From: Rebecca billardiae RCC1528
Taxonomy: Eukaryota; Haptophyta
Assembly (NCBI GenBank): GCA_965240325.2
Contig: OZ251225.1
Coordinates: 4,030,001-4,094,000 of the forward strand
Direction: 5' to 3'
DNA: 64,000 bases
Below, piece by piece: positions 22,859 through 33,178 of this stretch (position 1 is the first letter of the stretch; the number at the start of each line of letters is the position of its first letter). Below the pieces are notes generated by a model. That model did no database searches. It was not told where the DNA came from and was given only the letters and a program-made list of their open reading frames with translations. Made by a program: the position numbers and the translations under genes.

Positions 22859-23433
22859 CCCGCCGCGTGTGCGCGTGGCTTGCGCGCGGCCGCGAATCTG
22901 TCGGTGGCCGCCCTCGTCCCGTCCGGGTGCCGCACCAGAGCACCCCTTTGCTTTGGGCGAAATTAACGTCGACCCAAAATCTCATCAATTAGTCGCCGAA
23001 GCGTGACGGGAACTTTGAGGGATCGCGCGGCTTTCATGCAAAACGTTCCGAATAGTCGGCAGGCGCGCGCGGGCAAAGATTCTCATCAAGATCCGCATGA
23101 TTCCCCTGCCGCACTGGAGTGTAATACAGCATGATTATGAGCAGAAAAACGGGCGGCGTATGTAGTTCGCCGTCTGATGCGGGTCACTCGATGTGACCGA
23201 CCGCGCGCGGCCCCGTGACCCGACCGCGCGGGTCACAGAGCAAGGCTGCGCCCCGCAGGCGAAGGAACAAGCTATACACTCCTCTCGTAGCATTCATGCA
23301 CATGTGTCATGCGCGTCGTCAATGTCAATACTGTCAGACACTCCCACCCGCGCCGGCGCGGCACAGCGCACGCCCCGTAAGCGTCGGACGCGGCGCCGTC
23401 CCGCCCGCCGGCGCGGGCCGCCACCGTGCGCGC
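22859..23433. other. Intergenic, no gene recognised
   Basis: 575 bp between the PhyH start and the stop of the first light-harvesting gene. 22960-23180 is clearly less GC-rich than the flanking exons and probably contains the PhyH promoter. Nothing else is identifiable. Confidence 0.5.
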
Positions 23434-24051
23434 TTAGTTGAACGGCACCGGCGAGCCGAGGAGCGAGTTGATGATGTACGGGTTGCCGTCGAGCTTCTCG
23501 TGCACCATCAGCGCGAGGATGCCCATCTGCGCCGCGCGGCCGTTGTTCAGCTCGATCGCGCGCTTCTGCAGCTTGGTCTCCTCGTCGAACGAGTCCCAGC
23601 CAAAGTCGAGCGCGCCGTTGCGGAAGTCACCGACGAACTCGCCGTCGCCGAGGTCCTTCATGACGGCGAGCTCGAGGAAGCCGACGAACGCGAAGATCTG
23701 CGCGAGGCCCGCCGCCGGCACGACCGAGAGCGCCGCCAGGCCGTTGGGCACGTCAGCGAACGGCAGGCCGTACGCGAGCTCGCCCGGGAGGCGGATGCCG
23801 GCCGACGTCACGACGTGGCCGAGCACGGCGAGCATGCAGATGCGGCCGTGCTTGATCTCGACGAAGCGGAGGCGGTCGAAGCGCTCCTGGTCCGCGCCGT
23901 CGAGGAGGTTGAGCGGGTCGATGAAGCCGAGGGGCGGCTGCGCGCCGAGCTCCGACTCGAAGCCCATCGACACCGCCGCGCGCGACGCCGAGGGCGCGCG
24001 CATGGCCGGGCCGTTGAAGGCGAGGGCGGACACGAGGATCTGGGCGAACAT
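23434..24051 (-). CDS. Fucoxanthin chlorophyll a/c-binding light-harvesting protein
   Basis: Single exon, 205 aa, the usual length for FCP/Lhcf-type antenna proteins. The N-terminus MFAQILVSALAFNGPA is a short signal with an A-F phenylalanine context, the bipartite ER-plus-stroma targeting typical of secondary red plastids. Helix 1 carries the LHC motif EIKHGRICMLAVLGH, with E and H/N chlorophyll ligands and the G-R pair. Helix 3 carries its partner ELNNGRAAQMGILALMVHE. The middle helix (AGLAQIFAFVGFLELAV) lies between. It would sit in the thylakoid membrane and pass light energy to the photosystems. The start was chosen at the targeting peptide; the open frame extends upstream only as Arg-rich noise. 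It shares targeting signal and orientation with the gene at 26195. Confidence 0.93.
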   Translation of the reverse strand: MFAQILVSALAFNGPAMRAPSASRAAVSMGFESELGAQPPLGFIDPLNLLDGADQERFDRLRFVEIKHGRICMLAVLGHVVTSAGIRLPGELAYGLPFADVPNGLAALSVVPAAGLAQIFAFVGFLELAVMKDLGDGEFVGDFRNGALDFGWDSFDEETKLQKRAIELNNGRAAQMGILALMVHEKLDGNPYIINSLLGSPVPFN

Positions 24052-25610
24052 GACTACTGTGGAGCGCCGGGGGGCGAGGCGGGCGCCGCGGCGGTCAGCG
24101 CGGCGGCGCGGCGCGCGTCGGAGCGGGCGGCGCGCGGGGCGGGCGCGGCGGCGGCACGCACCGAGAGGGGTTTGGATGCTCGTGCGACGGATCGGTCCGA
24201 GGCCCAAATTGACGGCCTTAAATTTCACGCGGCGCCAATTTGCCGATGCGCGAGTCCGGGCGTGGACGTAACCCGCAAGACCGAGCGTCCGGGGCGGCGC
24301 GAGGCGGTGCCTCCGCCGCAGCGCGATGCGCGCCCGCGCCCGGCCGCCGGCCCTCTCTGCCGGCGCTGCTCGCGGGCGGACGCCGCCGTGGGCGCGCCGC
24401 CCCGGACCAGCGCGGCCGCACTGTGCAAGCGCGGGGCCGTACGCGCGCGCGCGCCGTGTTGCAGCGCGCCGACGGGTCGAGCCGTCGTCGCGTGCGACGG
24501 TGTGCGGCAGCGGCACCCATCGCCTTTGCCTCCCACCGCCGAGCGCTGCGGCGGTGGTCGTGTGCCCCAGGTGACGCCCGCGTTGCCCCGGAGCCGCGCG
24601 GCGCCGGCGGCGGGAGACGCGGGGTTCAAGCAGCCAGCCAGCTCCTCCGCATCCGATCTCAGCGGCACGGCTCGAGCGTGGCCCGATACTCGGAGCAGAC
24701 CGCGGCGGGCCGCGCTCGGTCCGCGTCGTGCACGTGTCGGGAGTGCCACGCCGCAGCCGTTGGGCGCGGGGCGCAGGCGCCGCTGCTCCCGTCCCGGAGC
24801 GGGGCCGCCCGCGTGCGCCGCAAGGTGGCAGCACACGGCATCATGGTCGCCTCGCGAGCCGCAGGCCGCCCCAGCCCCGCCGCCCCGCGTGGCTGGGCTC
24901 GCCGGGCCGGCCGTGCGGCCCGGCCATCGCGACTGTGCGCATGCCGCCGCCTCCCGGAGACCCTGCAGCGGCCCGGTGCGCCGATAGGCGGCGAGATCCC
25001 GGCGGACGTGGGCCGGCGCGCGCGGGCAGGAAGAGCGCATCCGCGGCCCGCACGGCGCGCGCCCTTGCCGGGCCGTGTGGTCACCACTCGACTCTGCACT
25101 GCTCGGCCGGAGTGGCCGGGACCGCTGACCCGCGGGGCCACGGGCGCGGCACACGGCCGCGCACTGGCCGACCCGGGGCACCCTCGCCGCGGAATCATCT
25201 GATCTGGTATGAGGATCATCATCATCGTCGTCCGCCCGAGCACTACTTGGGTCCGTCACTCACGGTGCCTGGGGCTCGAAGGCCGCAAGTGCGCTCCGAC
25301 GCGCGGCGGTCCGCCGGTGGCGGGTGGGGTGCTGCAGACTCAGACTCAGAGAGTCTAGAATGAGGCTGCTGAGGGTGAGGGAGGCTTTGCAGCAGCGGCA
25401 GACGGGCCATGGACGGCCAGCGCGGGCCGACCAGCCGACATTGTCGCCCCCGAGCGATCGGCTCGACTCTCTAGATGGGTCGTATCAGTGGATTCAAACA
25501 ACGACAGGGTCGACCGGCGCCGTCACGATTCAGTACTACCAGACTCGATCGTCGCTACCCCATCAAATGCACGCATGAGCGGCCGACCGTTGCGGCAGCA
25601 GGCTGGACGC
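24052..25610. other. Intergenic between two light-harvesting genes
   Basis: 1.56 kb. The first about 200 bp upstream of the 24051 start probably hold its promoter. Long frames on both strands are compositional. 25200-25600 is less GC-rich and contains ATCATC and CAGACTCAGA-type low-complexity words. No gene or RNA recognised. Confidence 0.5.
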
Positions 25611-26195
25611 TTAGTTGTAGAGGAAGGGGAGGCCCGTGAGCAGGTTGTTGAGGCCGTCGAAGCCCGGCTGCACGAAGTTCTGCGAGTCGTGGCGGAGCAG
25701 CTCGAGGATCGCGAGCATCGCGAGGCGGCCGTGCTGCAGCTCCTGCAGCGAGCGCTTCTCGAGCTCCGCCGCGTCCAGGTCCGGGATGCCAACCTCCTCG
25801 AACTTGAGGAAGCCGTACACGTCGACCGCGCCGACGAGGAAGAAGATCTGCGCCCAGCCGAGCGACGGGACCACGTCGATCGCCGCCACGCCGTTCGGGA
25901 TGTCCGCGAACTTAAGGCCCGGCGCGATCTCGCCCGGGAAGCGGTACACCTCCTGCACGACGTAGCCCACCACGGCGAGCTGCGCGACGCGGCCGTGCTT
26001 GAGCTCGCACGTGCGGTACTGCTCGAAGGTCGCCTCGTCGATGTTCCGCGTCAGGTCCGCCGGGTCCCAGAACCCCGTCGGCTGGATCACACCCAGCTCC
26101 TTCGACGCATCGAACATCTGCACGCGCGACGACGCCGGGCGCATGAGCGCCGGGCCGTTGAAGGCGAGGGCCGAGACGAGGAGCTGCGCGAACAT
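25611..26195 (-). CDS. Fucoxanthin chlorophyll a/c-binding light-harvesting protein
   Basis: Single exon, 194 aa. The presequence MFAQLLVSALAFNGPA is nearly identical to that of the gene at 24051, while the mature part has diverged. Helix 1 motif: ELKHGRVAQLAVVGYV. Helix 3 motif: ELQHGRLAMLAILELLRH. Between them are the FP-x-E-x-APGLKF loop and the middle helix WAQIFFLVGAVDVY. It is a thylakoid antenna protein of the FCP/Lhcf-Lhcr superfamily. The two genes are 1.56 kb apart on the same strand and probably arose by an old tandem duplication that kept the targeting peptide. Confidence 0.93.
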   Translation of the reverse strand: MFAQLLVSALAFNGPALMRPASSRVQMFDASKELGVIQPTGFWDPADLTRNIDEATFEQYRTCELKHGRVAQLAVVGYVVQEVYRFPGEIAPGLKFADIPNGVAAIDVVPSLGWAQIFFLVGAVDVYGFLKFEEVGIPDLDAAELEKRSLQELQHGRLAMLAILELLRHDSQNFVQPGFDGLNNLLTGLPFLYN

Positions 26196-29097
26196 GGCTA
26201 CGACGGTGTCTGCGCGGCGCCGAGCGTCGCGCGGGGCGCGGCCCGATCAGCGGCGGCGCGGCGGGCGCGCCGAGCGCGCGGCGGCGGCGGCGACAAGGTC
26301 GTGGCGGTCGGCGAGCGAGCGCGCACCCTTTGTGCGATGCGGCCGATACTCGCGATGCGTGCGCGCCCCTTGCGGCGGCGGCGGCGATCCGGAACCAAGC
26401 CGCAATTAAGATTTACGCGCGCGCTCCCGCGAGCCGGATCGAGACTCGGAGAGCGCGATGAAACGGCGCAGAGCTACCCGGCGGATTACCCGCGCCGAAA
26501 GGGCGAGAAAGGGAGCCGCGTCCGGTGCCGTCGCGTCGGGCCGCGCCGTCACGTCCATTCAAGGAGCGCGTGCGCGGCCCACGAGCTTGCGGGTGCCCCC
26601 GAGCTGCGGGTGCCCGTGGGCACTCTGCGCACGGCAGAGGCGGCACGCGGCGTAGAGTGGCCCGCGTCGCACGCCCCTTGGCAGGTGTTGGCCCGACTGT
26701 CAATGCTGGGAGGCGCTGGGCCCGAGGAGGCAACCTCGGGTTGGGCCCGGGTGACCGGCGTGGGCAAGCGCCGCGCGACTGCGACCGTGGCGCTCGCCGT
26801 CCACCGCGGGGATTGCAGTACGGATGGAGCAGCAGTCGTCGTAGTGGCGGCATGTCACTCCCAATACGGTCACCGGCGCCAACGGCGCGCCACAGCGGCC
26901 GGCTGTGGCCTTGGAGCCGGACCCCTTCCGTGTACGTAGTACGAGTAGGCAGCACTCTTTGCTGCGAGTGACGTCCTCGCAGCGCTGAGGTCCACTGTCT
27001 GGTGCTGCCCAGCAGGCGGGGCGGCCGCCCGGGCCGGCCGTCGGCGCACACGCTGTGTCGAGGCCAGTGCGGGCTACCACTCCGGGCGGCGGAGTCGGCT
27101 CGCGAGCTGTGTGTGTGGCGGCGGTGGGCCGACGGGCGCGGGGCGGACCGGGCCGGTGCCACAAAGGCCGGCCAGGCTGGTCGGTCAGCTGCTCGAAGAC
27201 GGCCAGCGGGCCTACAGCGCCAGCGGGCCACCGGCACTGGGGCCGCCTCTGGACGCCCGCGGTCCCCGTCCGGCGGACGGACGGTCCCAGACCGGCGGTT
27301 GGCAGGCGCCCCATGAGTGAGGCGGTAGTCGCCACGGCAGTATACTGTAGTATGTATCTGGCGGCTCACCAGGCAACGCTTAGAACTCATGCGGCTGCTG
27401 CTGCACTGATCTAGCTCGTCAAGTGATGACACTGCGAGTACGATCTGCATGCACGACGACCGCCGTGGACTGCACGACAGAGCGACGCAGCAGACCGGGC
27501 GCGGTCTGGATGATCGTCATCGAGCGGTGGCGGTCCCCGGCGAATCCGCCTCGCCGCTCGCGGCGGCGTGCCTGCTGTCTCAGCGGCCAGGCACCAGGCC
27601 CACTTGGATCTCCGCCGGGACTTCTGACGTACCGACGTACCGGGTCGGCAGGCGCACGGGCCGCAGGCGCCATCCGCGCGTGCTGCTTGGCAGCGTGAGC
27701 GTGCAGCCTGGAGGAGCTGCTGCTCGTCCTCGGGCGCTACTCTATCTACTGACGGCTGAGGCCGAGCCGCTCGCAATCGCATCACTGGCGAGTTGTATCT
27801 CTACTGCCGTCACTGTGACCGTGCTCCGCAGCACAGCTGCCCGGCCCCGGCACGCAAATCCGATTCCGGCCGGGTGCCAGAGTCACACGGCTGATGCACG
27901 TCCGCCCGAGCAGCGGCCGTTCCGCGCCCCGCCGGCGCCCCGCGCCCGCCGCCGACCGCGCCGGGCGACCGGGCGGCGGGCCGGCCCCGGCGGGCCCGCC
28001 CCACCATCATTCGGATGATCGAATTATTCAGCGCATCGATCATGCAGACGGAATTTATAATATCACTACGTCGCGCCTGCGGCTGATCGAGACTAGTCGT
28101 TATATAGCTGATGAATATAATATATATATATATAATTCATATTTAATTAATACTATATTTTAATGCGGCACTGTGATGATCATGATGATGATGATGCAAT
28201 TTGAATTTATTATAATATATATTGGATTGACCGGTCGTGGCACGTTGGCCCAATCACGCAATCGGGCCAGAGTCACGCGATTCATATTTCAGTCATACTC
28301 GGTTAGATATATTCATTAGTATAATAATAACTAGATTAATCATCGCCATCGGTCTCGGACTGAAATGGACGAATAAATAATTTAATTTAATAATGATGAT
28401 GGATCGGTCCCCTTGTGATCTGGGCGCGGGCCGCGGCATGAATCGATCGACGCGCGCCGTACGGCCGCAGCACATGACACATCACGCGCATCATCATATC
28501 ATGATGACGCAGCATCACTGTTCTAAAGACGATGCGGCGATGCTGGTGCGCCACTGAGCCTGAGGCTCAGTGATTGATGAGGCTCAGTGACTCTCTGTCA
28601 GTCAACGTCACGACTGCGCCCGCACAAAGATCTGCATTCGAAGATCCGGCATCTGCCCGCCGCTGCGAGCGTGCCACCGGGGGACAAGCGGCAGGGCGGC
28701 GCCGTCCGGCGAGCGAGACGTCCCCAATGACCAGGCCTCGCCTTGGCCCCGTCACGGCCAACCCGCCCGAAGACCGACGCGCTGCCAGCTCGCGCGGCCG
28801 GCCGGCCGGCCGGCCGCGCCGCGCCCAGCTCGTGCGCCGCCATCGACGCGGCGCGCTCAGCCAGCCGCACCAGGCGGAGCGCGGGCGCGCCGGCGCCAGC
28901 GGGCACGCCGAGGCGCGGCGTCGCTTCCACTGACTCGAGCGGCCGCAGCGCACCGCGCGCGCGCCGCTCGCCCGCGCCCAGAGCCGCTCGAGCCGCCAGG
29001 CTTGGTGCGCCGCAGCGTGATGGCCGCCGCCGTGCCCTCGCCCGCGCGAGGCGCGGCGGCCATCGCGCCCGAGGACGGGCGCCCTGCGGCCCGCGGC
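26196..29097. other. Long intergenic region with AT-rich island
   Basis: 2.9 kb without a supportable gene. 26200-27700 is GC-rich and its open frames are compositional on both strands. 28020-28400 is markedly AT-rich (ATATAATATATATATA, AATTTAATTTAATAATG), which is exceptional in this genome. 28740-28990 returns to GCCGGCCGGCC-type low complexity. The upstream end should contain the promoter of the gene starting at 26195. Confidence 0.5.
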
Positions 29098-29574
29098 CTA
29101 GATGGCCTTACCCGACGCGGTGTACGCCTTGGTCCACAAGCGCTCGACCGCGGCGTCGCCCTCGCCGTTCGCCCGCACAAACCCCGAGAGCGCGATGGTC
29201 GTGCAGTCGCCCGTGAACACGCCGTTGGCGTCTGCGCGCACGCGCGCGCGCGGCGGCGGCGCGGCCGCGGAGCGTCGGCACGGCTGGCGTCCAGGCGGGC
29301 GGCGTGGGCGCGCGCGCGCGCGCGCGCGCTGGAGGGGGCGCGGCTCACGCACCGACGTGGCCGATGTTGAGCTGCACGCTTGCCCGGTCCTTTGCGTGGA
29401 TGAGCCGGTTGGTCGCCGAGCTGCGCGGCGCGCGGCCGAGGGGGCAGGCGCACGTGAGCGGCCGGCGGGCGGGCTGGCAAGGTGGCGATCGACGCGCCCG
29501 CGCCGAGCGAGACGCGCCGCGCACCACTTGCGCGGGATGTACAGGTCGACGTTCTGCCCCTCGTTGTTGATCAT
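29098..29574 (-). CDS. RPS21: 40S ribosomal protein eS21
   Basis: Three exons: 29574-29525, 29420-29353 and 29231-29098. They sum to 252 nt and give exactly 83 aa, the same length as human eS21. Junction 1 splits a Cys codon (TG|C), joining VDLYIPRK to [17 protein letters not shown]. Junction 2 splits an Asp codon (G|AC), joining LNIGHV to DANGVFTGD. Both introns are GT-AG (104 and 121 nt). The conserved VDLY-I/V-PRKCS and AKD-ASVQ blocks make the identification secure. eS21 sits on the small ribosomal subunit near uS2 and helps 18S rRNA 3-prime processing. Standard ORF prediction would miss it, because no exon exceeds 45 codons. Confidence 0.95.
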   Translation of the reverse strand: MINNEGQNVDLYIPRKWCAARLARRGRVDRHLASPPAGRSRAPAPSAARRAARRPTGSSTQRTGQACSSTSATSVREPRPLQRARARARPRRPPGRQPCRRSAAAPPPRARVRADANGVFTGDCTTIALSGFVRANGEGDAAVERLWTKAYTASGKAI

Positions 29575-29957
29575 GGCGCCCTCGCGAGTCCCGCTGGCTG
29601 CGTGGTACGTCGATCGGGCCGGACCGCCGGCGGCACGCCCGGACAGGCCGTTCGACCAGCGATGGCGGACGACGTTACTATCGTAACTGCTGATTATAAC
29701 TTGGGTTGATGGCACTAACTACTTACAGCATCGCCGCGCTTGGGAGTTTGCCCAGCGTTGGGGCAGACTCGGCGCAGCGCGGGGGCGATCTCGACGCGGG
29801 GGCAACGTCCAGGCAGCATCGCGACCGCTCCCGACCAGAAGCCCAGGCTGGGCAGCAGCCGCGCCCTCGGACAGTGACACGGCCCGGTCAGCCGCCAGCG
29901 GCAACATGCCGGAGCCCCCGGGACACCGCGCCGCGCCGGCAAGACGTGCCGGCGGCC
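29575..29957. other. Intergenic, eS21 upstream region
   Basis: 383 bp between the eS21 start and the stop of the next minus-strand gene. It must hold the eS21 promoter and the 3-prime UTR of the upstream gene. 29670-29720 is relatively AT-rich. No specific element recognised. Confidence 0.5.
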
Positions 29958-31186
29958 TCAGCCGTCCGCCTTGAGCCGGCTGGCGCGCTCAATGGCGTCG
30001 GCCTCGCGCAGCAGCGGCCCGTACTTCTTGCGCATGTCGCTGTCCACCGCGCCGCCCTTGGTGAGCAGCCCTTTGAGCTCGACGAGGCACGCCTGCGCCC
30101 AGCAGCAGTGCACAGCGCAGAGGGCGCGCGCGCGCGCACGGCTCAGCGCGCGCGCGAGGGCGCGAGCGCGCGGCGCGGCTGGGCGCGCGCGCGCACCCGC
30201 GCGTCGATCTCGGGCAGCGGCGCGGGCGCCGAGGGCAGCGCGCTCGGCGTGCACGGCTTGGGCGGCAGGTGCGCCGCCTTGTGCGTCGCCCAGTCCTCCG
30301 AGCCCATCACGCCGCACACAAACGCGCCCGCGCCCTCCACGCAGTCCACGTCGAGCGAGCCGGCGTGCACGCGGCAGAAGTGCAGCACGCGCGGCACGAT
30401 GGAGTGGCGCTTGAGCAGGTCCGTCACGCGCGCCTCGTCCAGCGCGTCCAGCTGCTTCACCATCGACGCGAGGTACAGAGGCACGGCGCTCTCCTGCGTG
30501 CGGTTCAGCTCGAGCGAGCCGACCGCGCACGCGCTCGCGGCGTCGAGCACCTCGGCCGCGTGCTCGAGCAGCTCGGGCATGTCGATGGTCTGCAGCGGCT
30601 CGACGTGCTCGAACGCGCACTGCCACGCGCGGCGGCGCGGTTCAAAACGGCCGCTCAGCGCGCGCGCGCGCGCGCGCGAGCGGCGGGCGCGCGGCGCGAG
30701 CGGCGCGCGCGCGCGCGCTCCGCGCCGCACCTTGAGCAGCACGGAGAGCGACTGCTCGAAGACGAGGCAGCGCGCCCCGAGCGCCTTGGCGTCCATGCCC
30801 GCGCGCGAGGCCACCGCCGCCGTCGAGCTCTCGCCGTCGCCGCTCGCGTCCGCGCTGGCGAGCGCGCGCTGCGCCGCCTTGTACTCGTGCATCAGCCTGA
30901 GGCAGAGGTTGAGCTTGCCCTCCTCGAGCAGGAAGCGGACGGTGAGCTCCTCGCCCTCCCACAGCGTCGTCGCCGAGTCCTGCTCGCGCGGCAGCCGGTG
31001 CTCCATCATCGCGATGTTGGAGATGTGCAGCAGCGAGTCGACCATCGCGAGCCACTCCTTGCTGTGCGCGCGGTGCGAGTCGAGCTTGCGCACGTGCTTG
31101 CGCAGGTCGACCGCGAGCTTGCGCGAGAGGTCGTCGAGGGACGAGCCGTCGGCGCTCGCCTCGTACTGCGGCTTGCGGCTGAACAT
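29958..31186 (-). CDS. Unrecognised helical protein
   Basis: Three exons: 31186-30731, 30619-30197 and 30092-29958 (337 aa). The phase-0 GT-AG introns begin GTGCGG and GTGCGC and end GGCAG and GCGCAG. Coding is supported by the contrast between exons with varied amino acids and the Arg/Ala-only translation of the introns. The protein is predominantly helical. It has an N-terminal FSRKPQYEA segment, a leucine-rich helical block (WLAMVDSLLHISNIAMMEHR, then LTVRFLLEEGKLNLCLRLMH) and a central block rich in Cys and acidic residues. The C-terminal region is charged and ends ERASRLKADG. The repeated amphipathic helices suggest an ARM/HEAT-like fold, but I do not recognise the family. Its start is about 200 bp from the divergent NUMOD3 gene. 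Confidence 0.7.
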
Positions 31187-31383
31187 CGCGCGCCCACCGC
31201 GCCGCGCGCGCGCCGACGAGCACGCGCTCCGCGCCGCTCCCGGCGCGCGTCTGGAGGAGGCCTCCTCCCTACCGCGCGCGCAGCGAGGCACTGGTCCGAG
31301 GGGCGGGCTGGGCTCTCTGTGGATCCGGGCGGCCCTCGCCGCCGGACGCGCCACGCAGCTTTTGGCCGGCCGACGCGAGAGCG

Positions 31384-32520
31384 ATGGGGCCAAACAGGCA
31401 CGGCCGCGCGCTGCTCGCGCTCGTCGCGCTGCTCGCGGGCGCGCGCGGCGCGGGCGGGGCGGTGCACCCGCTCCGCCTCCGCGCGGCCGTGCACGCGCCG
31501 CGCGCGCGCGCCGTCTGCTCCGACGCGCCGCGCCCCGCGCCGCCGGGCGCGCGGCGGCACACGGACGAGTCGCGCGCCAAGATCTCCGCGGCCAACAAGG
31601 GGAAGACGCCGTGGAACGCGGGGCGGCGGCACTCGGCCGAGACGATCGCGCTCATCCGCGTGCGCACGGCGGAGGCCATGGCCGCGCGCCGCCGCGAGCG
31701 CGACGCGTGGCTCGCCGCGCACCCCGAGGAGGCGGCCGCGCTCGCGGCGCGCGCCGAGGAGAAGCGCCAGGCGCGGCTCGAGACGCAGCGCCAGCAGCGC
31801 GCCGCCGCGCGCGCGGAGCGCGCGGCGCGGCGCGAGGCGGAGAAGGCGGCGCGCGCCGCCGCGCGCGCCGCCGCCGCCGCGCGCGGCGAGCCGCTCCCGC
31901 CGCCCTCGCCCTCGCCGCGGCGCGCGCGCGCGCCGCGGCCGCCGCCCTCGCCCGAGGTGCGCGCGCGCATCGCCGCGACGCTGCGCGAGCGCTGGCTCGA
32001 CCCCGCGTACCGCGCGGCGCGCGGGCAGCCCGCGCTGTCCAACGCGACGCGCGCCAAGCTCTCAAGCGCGATGAAGGCGCGCTGGGCCAACCGCACCGCC
32101 CTGGCGCCCGCGCAGGGCGGCGCGGGCCGCGCGCACTCGGCGGAGCGCAGGGTGCGGCGCGGCGCGGCGCCGCGCCGCGCGCGCCGCCGCGCGCGCCGCG
32201 CGCGCGGGCTGGCTCGTCACGCGCCCGCCCGCTCGCGCCGCGCCGCGCGCGCGCAGGCGAAGATCGCCGCGTCGGTGCGCGCGCGCTGGCAGGACGAGGG
32301 CTACCGCAACCGCACGCTCTCGGCGATACGCGAGGCGGCCGCGCTGCGCAGCCCGCGCGCAAAGCGCACCGCGCAGCAGCAGCGCCCCGACCGCACGGGC
32401 GCCGCGCCTCGGCGCGCGCGCGCGGAGCGCGCGCCGCGCGCGCCGCGCGCGCGCGCGTCGTCGCGCGCGCCCAAGCTGGGCGCGCACGGCCTCGCCACCG
32501 CCGCGCCGCCGCCCGGCGCC

Positions 32521-32551
<31 letters not shown>

Positions 32552-33178
32552 GCGCGCGTGGCGGCCTGTCCGCTGCGGACGAGGAGCTGACGGACGCCGC
32601 GTCCCGCGCGCGCATGCGCCTCACGCGCGCGGCCGCGACGAGCGGCGCGGAGGACGCGGGCCCGCCGCGCTCGGCGAGCGCGGGCGCGGCGCCCGCGCTG
32701 GGCGACGCGCTCTCGCCGCCCGCGCCCCTCGCGGCGGGCCAGCCCCAGCCCCAGCCCCAGCCGCCGCCGCCGCCGCAGCTGCAGCCGCGCGGGCGCGGCC
32801 GGCCGCGCGGCTCGGGCAAGGGGCGGGCGGGCGCGGCGCGCGGCCGCGCGGCGGTCGAGGCGGCGCGCACGACGGCGGCCCTGCAGCGCCGGCTGCAGGC
32901 GTCGCTGGCCGAGCTCGACATTGCGCCCACGCACAGGCGGCTCTTCCCGCAGGTGCGCCGGCCGCGCGCCCTCCCTCTCGCGCGCGCCCTCTCGCGCGCG
33001 CGCGCTCAGCCGCGCCGCGCGCGCGCGCGCTCCGTGCGCTGTGCGCGCGCAGGGCGCTCCGGAGGACACCGACTTTGCGCAGACGCTGCTCGCGACGCTG
33101 CTGAGCGGCGCCGAGTCCGCGGCCGTGCACGCGGACGGGGAGGGGCTGGGCGCGGAGCAGCCCCTCGAGCAGGAGTAG
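31384..33178 (+). CDS. NUMOD3-repeat protein, probably organelle-targeted
   Basis: Three exons: 31384-32151, 32257-32952 and 33053-33178 (529 aa), with GT-AG phase-0 introns of 105 and 100 nt. The N-terminus MGPNRHGRALLALVALLAGA is a hydrophobic signal followed by an Arg/Ala/Pro stretch, consistent with bipartite plastid targeting. At about residues 60-95, SRAKISAANKGKTPWNAG plus RRHSAETIALIR is a classic NUMOD3 motif, and a second copy is rebuilt exactly across intron 1 (GRAHSAERR joined to AKIAASVRARWQ). Further degenerate copies (ARIAATLRERWLDPAYR, RAKLSSAMKARWANR) lie between. NUMOD3 is a DNA-binding module first described in homing endonucleases, and plants and algae carry plastid proteins made of it without a nuclease domain. 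A basic GRGRPRGSGKG AT-hook-like motif (about residue 470) supports nucleic-acid binding. No nuclease motif is visible. Confidence 0.8.

Noticed and set aside
24225-25259. Long frames on both strands between the light-harvesting genes
   Set aside because: Compositional open frames with no motif, no plausible start and no splice logic. The upstream extension of the first light-harvesting frame is noise before its targeting peptide.
28020-28400. AT-rich island as centromere or origin
   Set aside because: AT content alone is not evidence; no repeat unit, consensus or strand pattern supports a specific function.
29706-33104. 1132-codon plus-strand frame
   Set aside because: It runs antisense through the three-exon gene at 31186-29958 and then out of frame through the NUMOD3 gene; its translation has no coherent domain.
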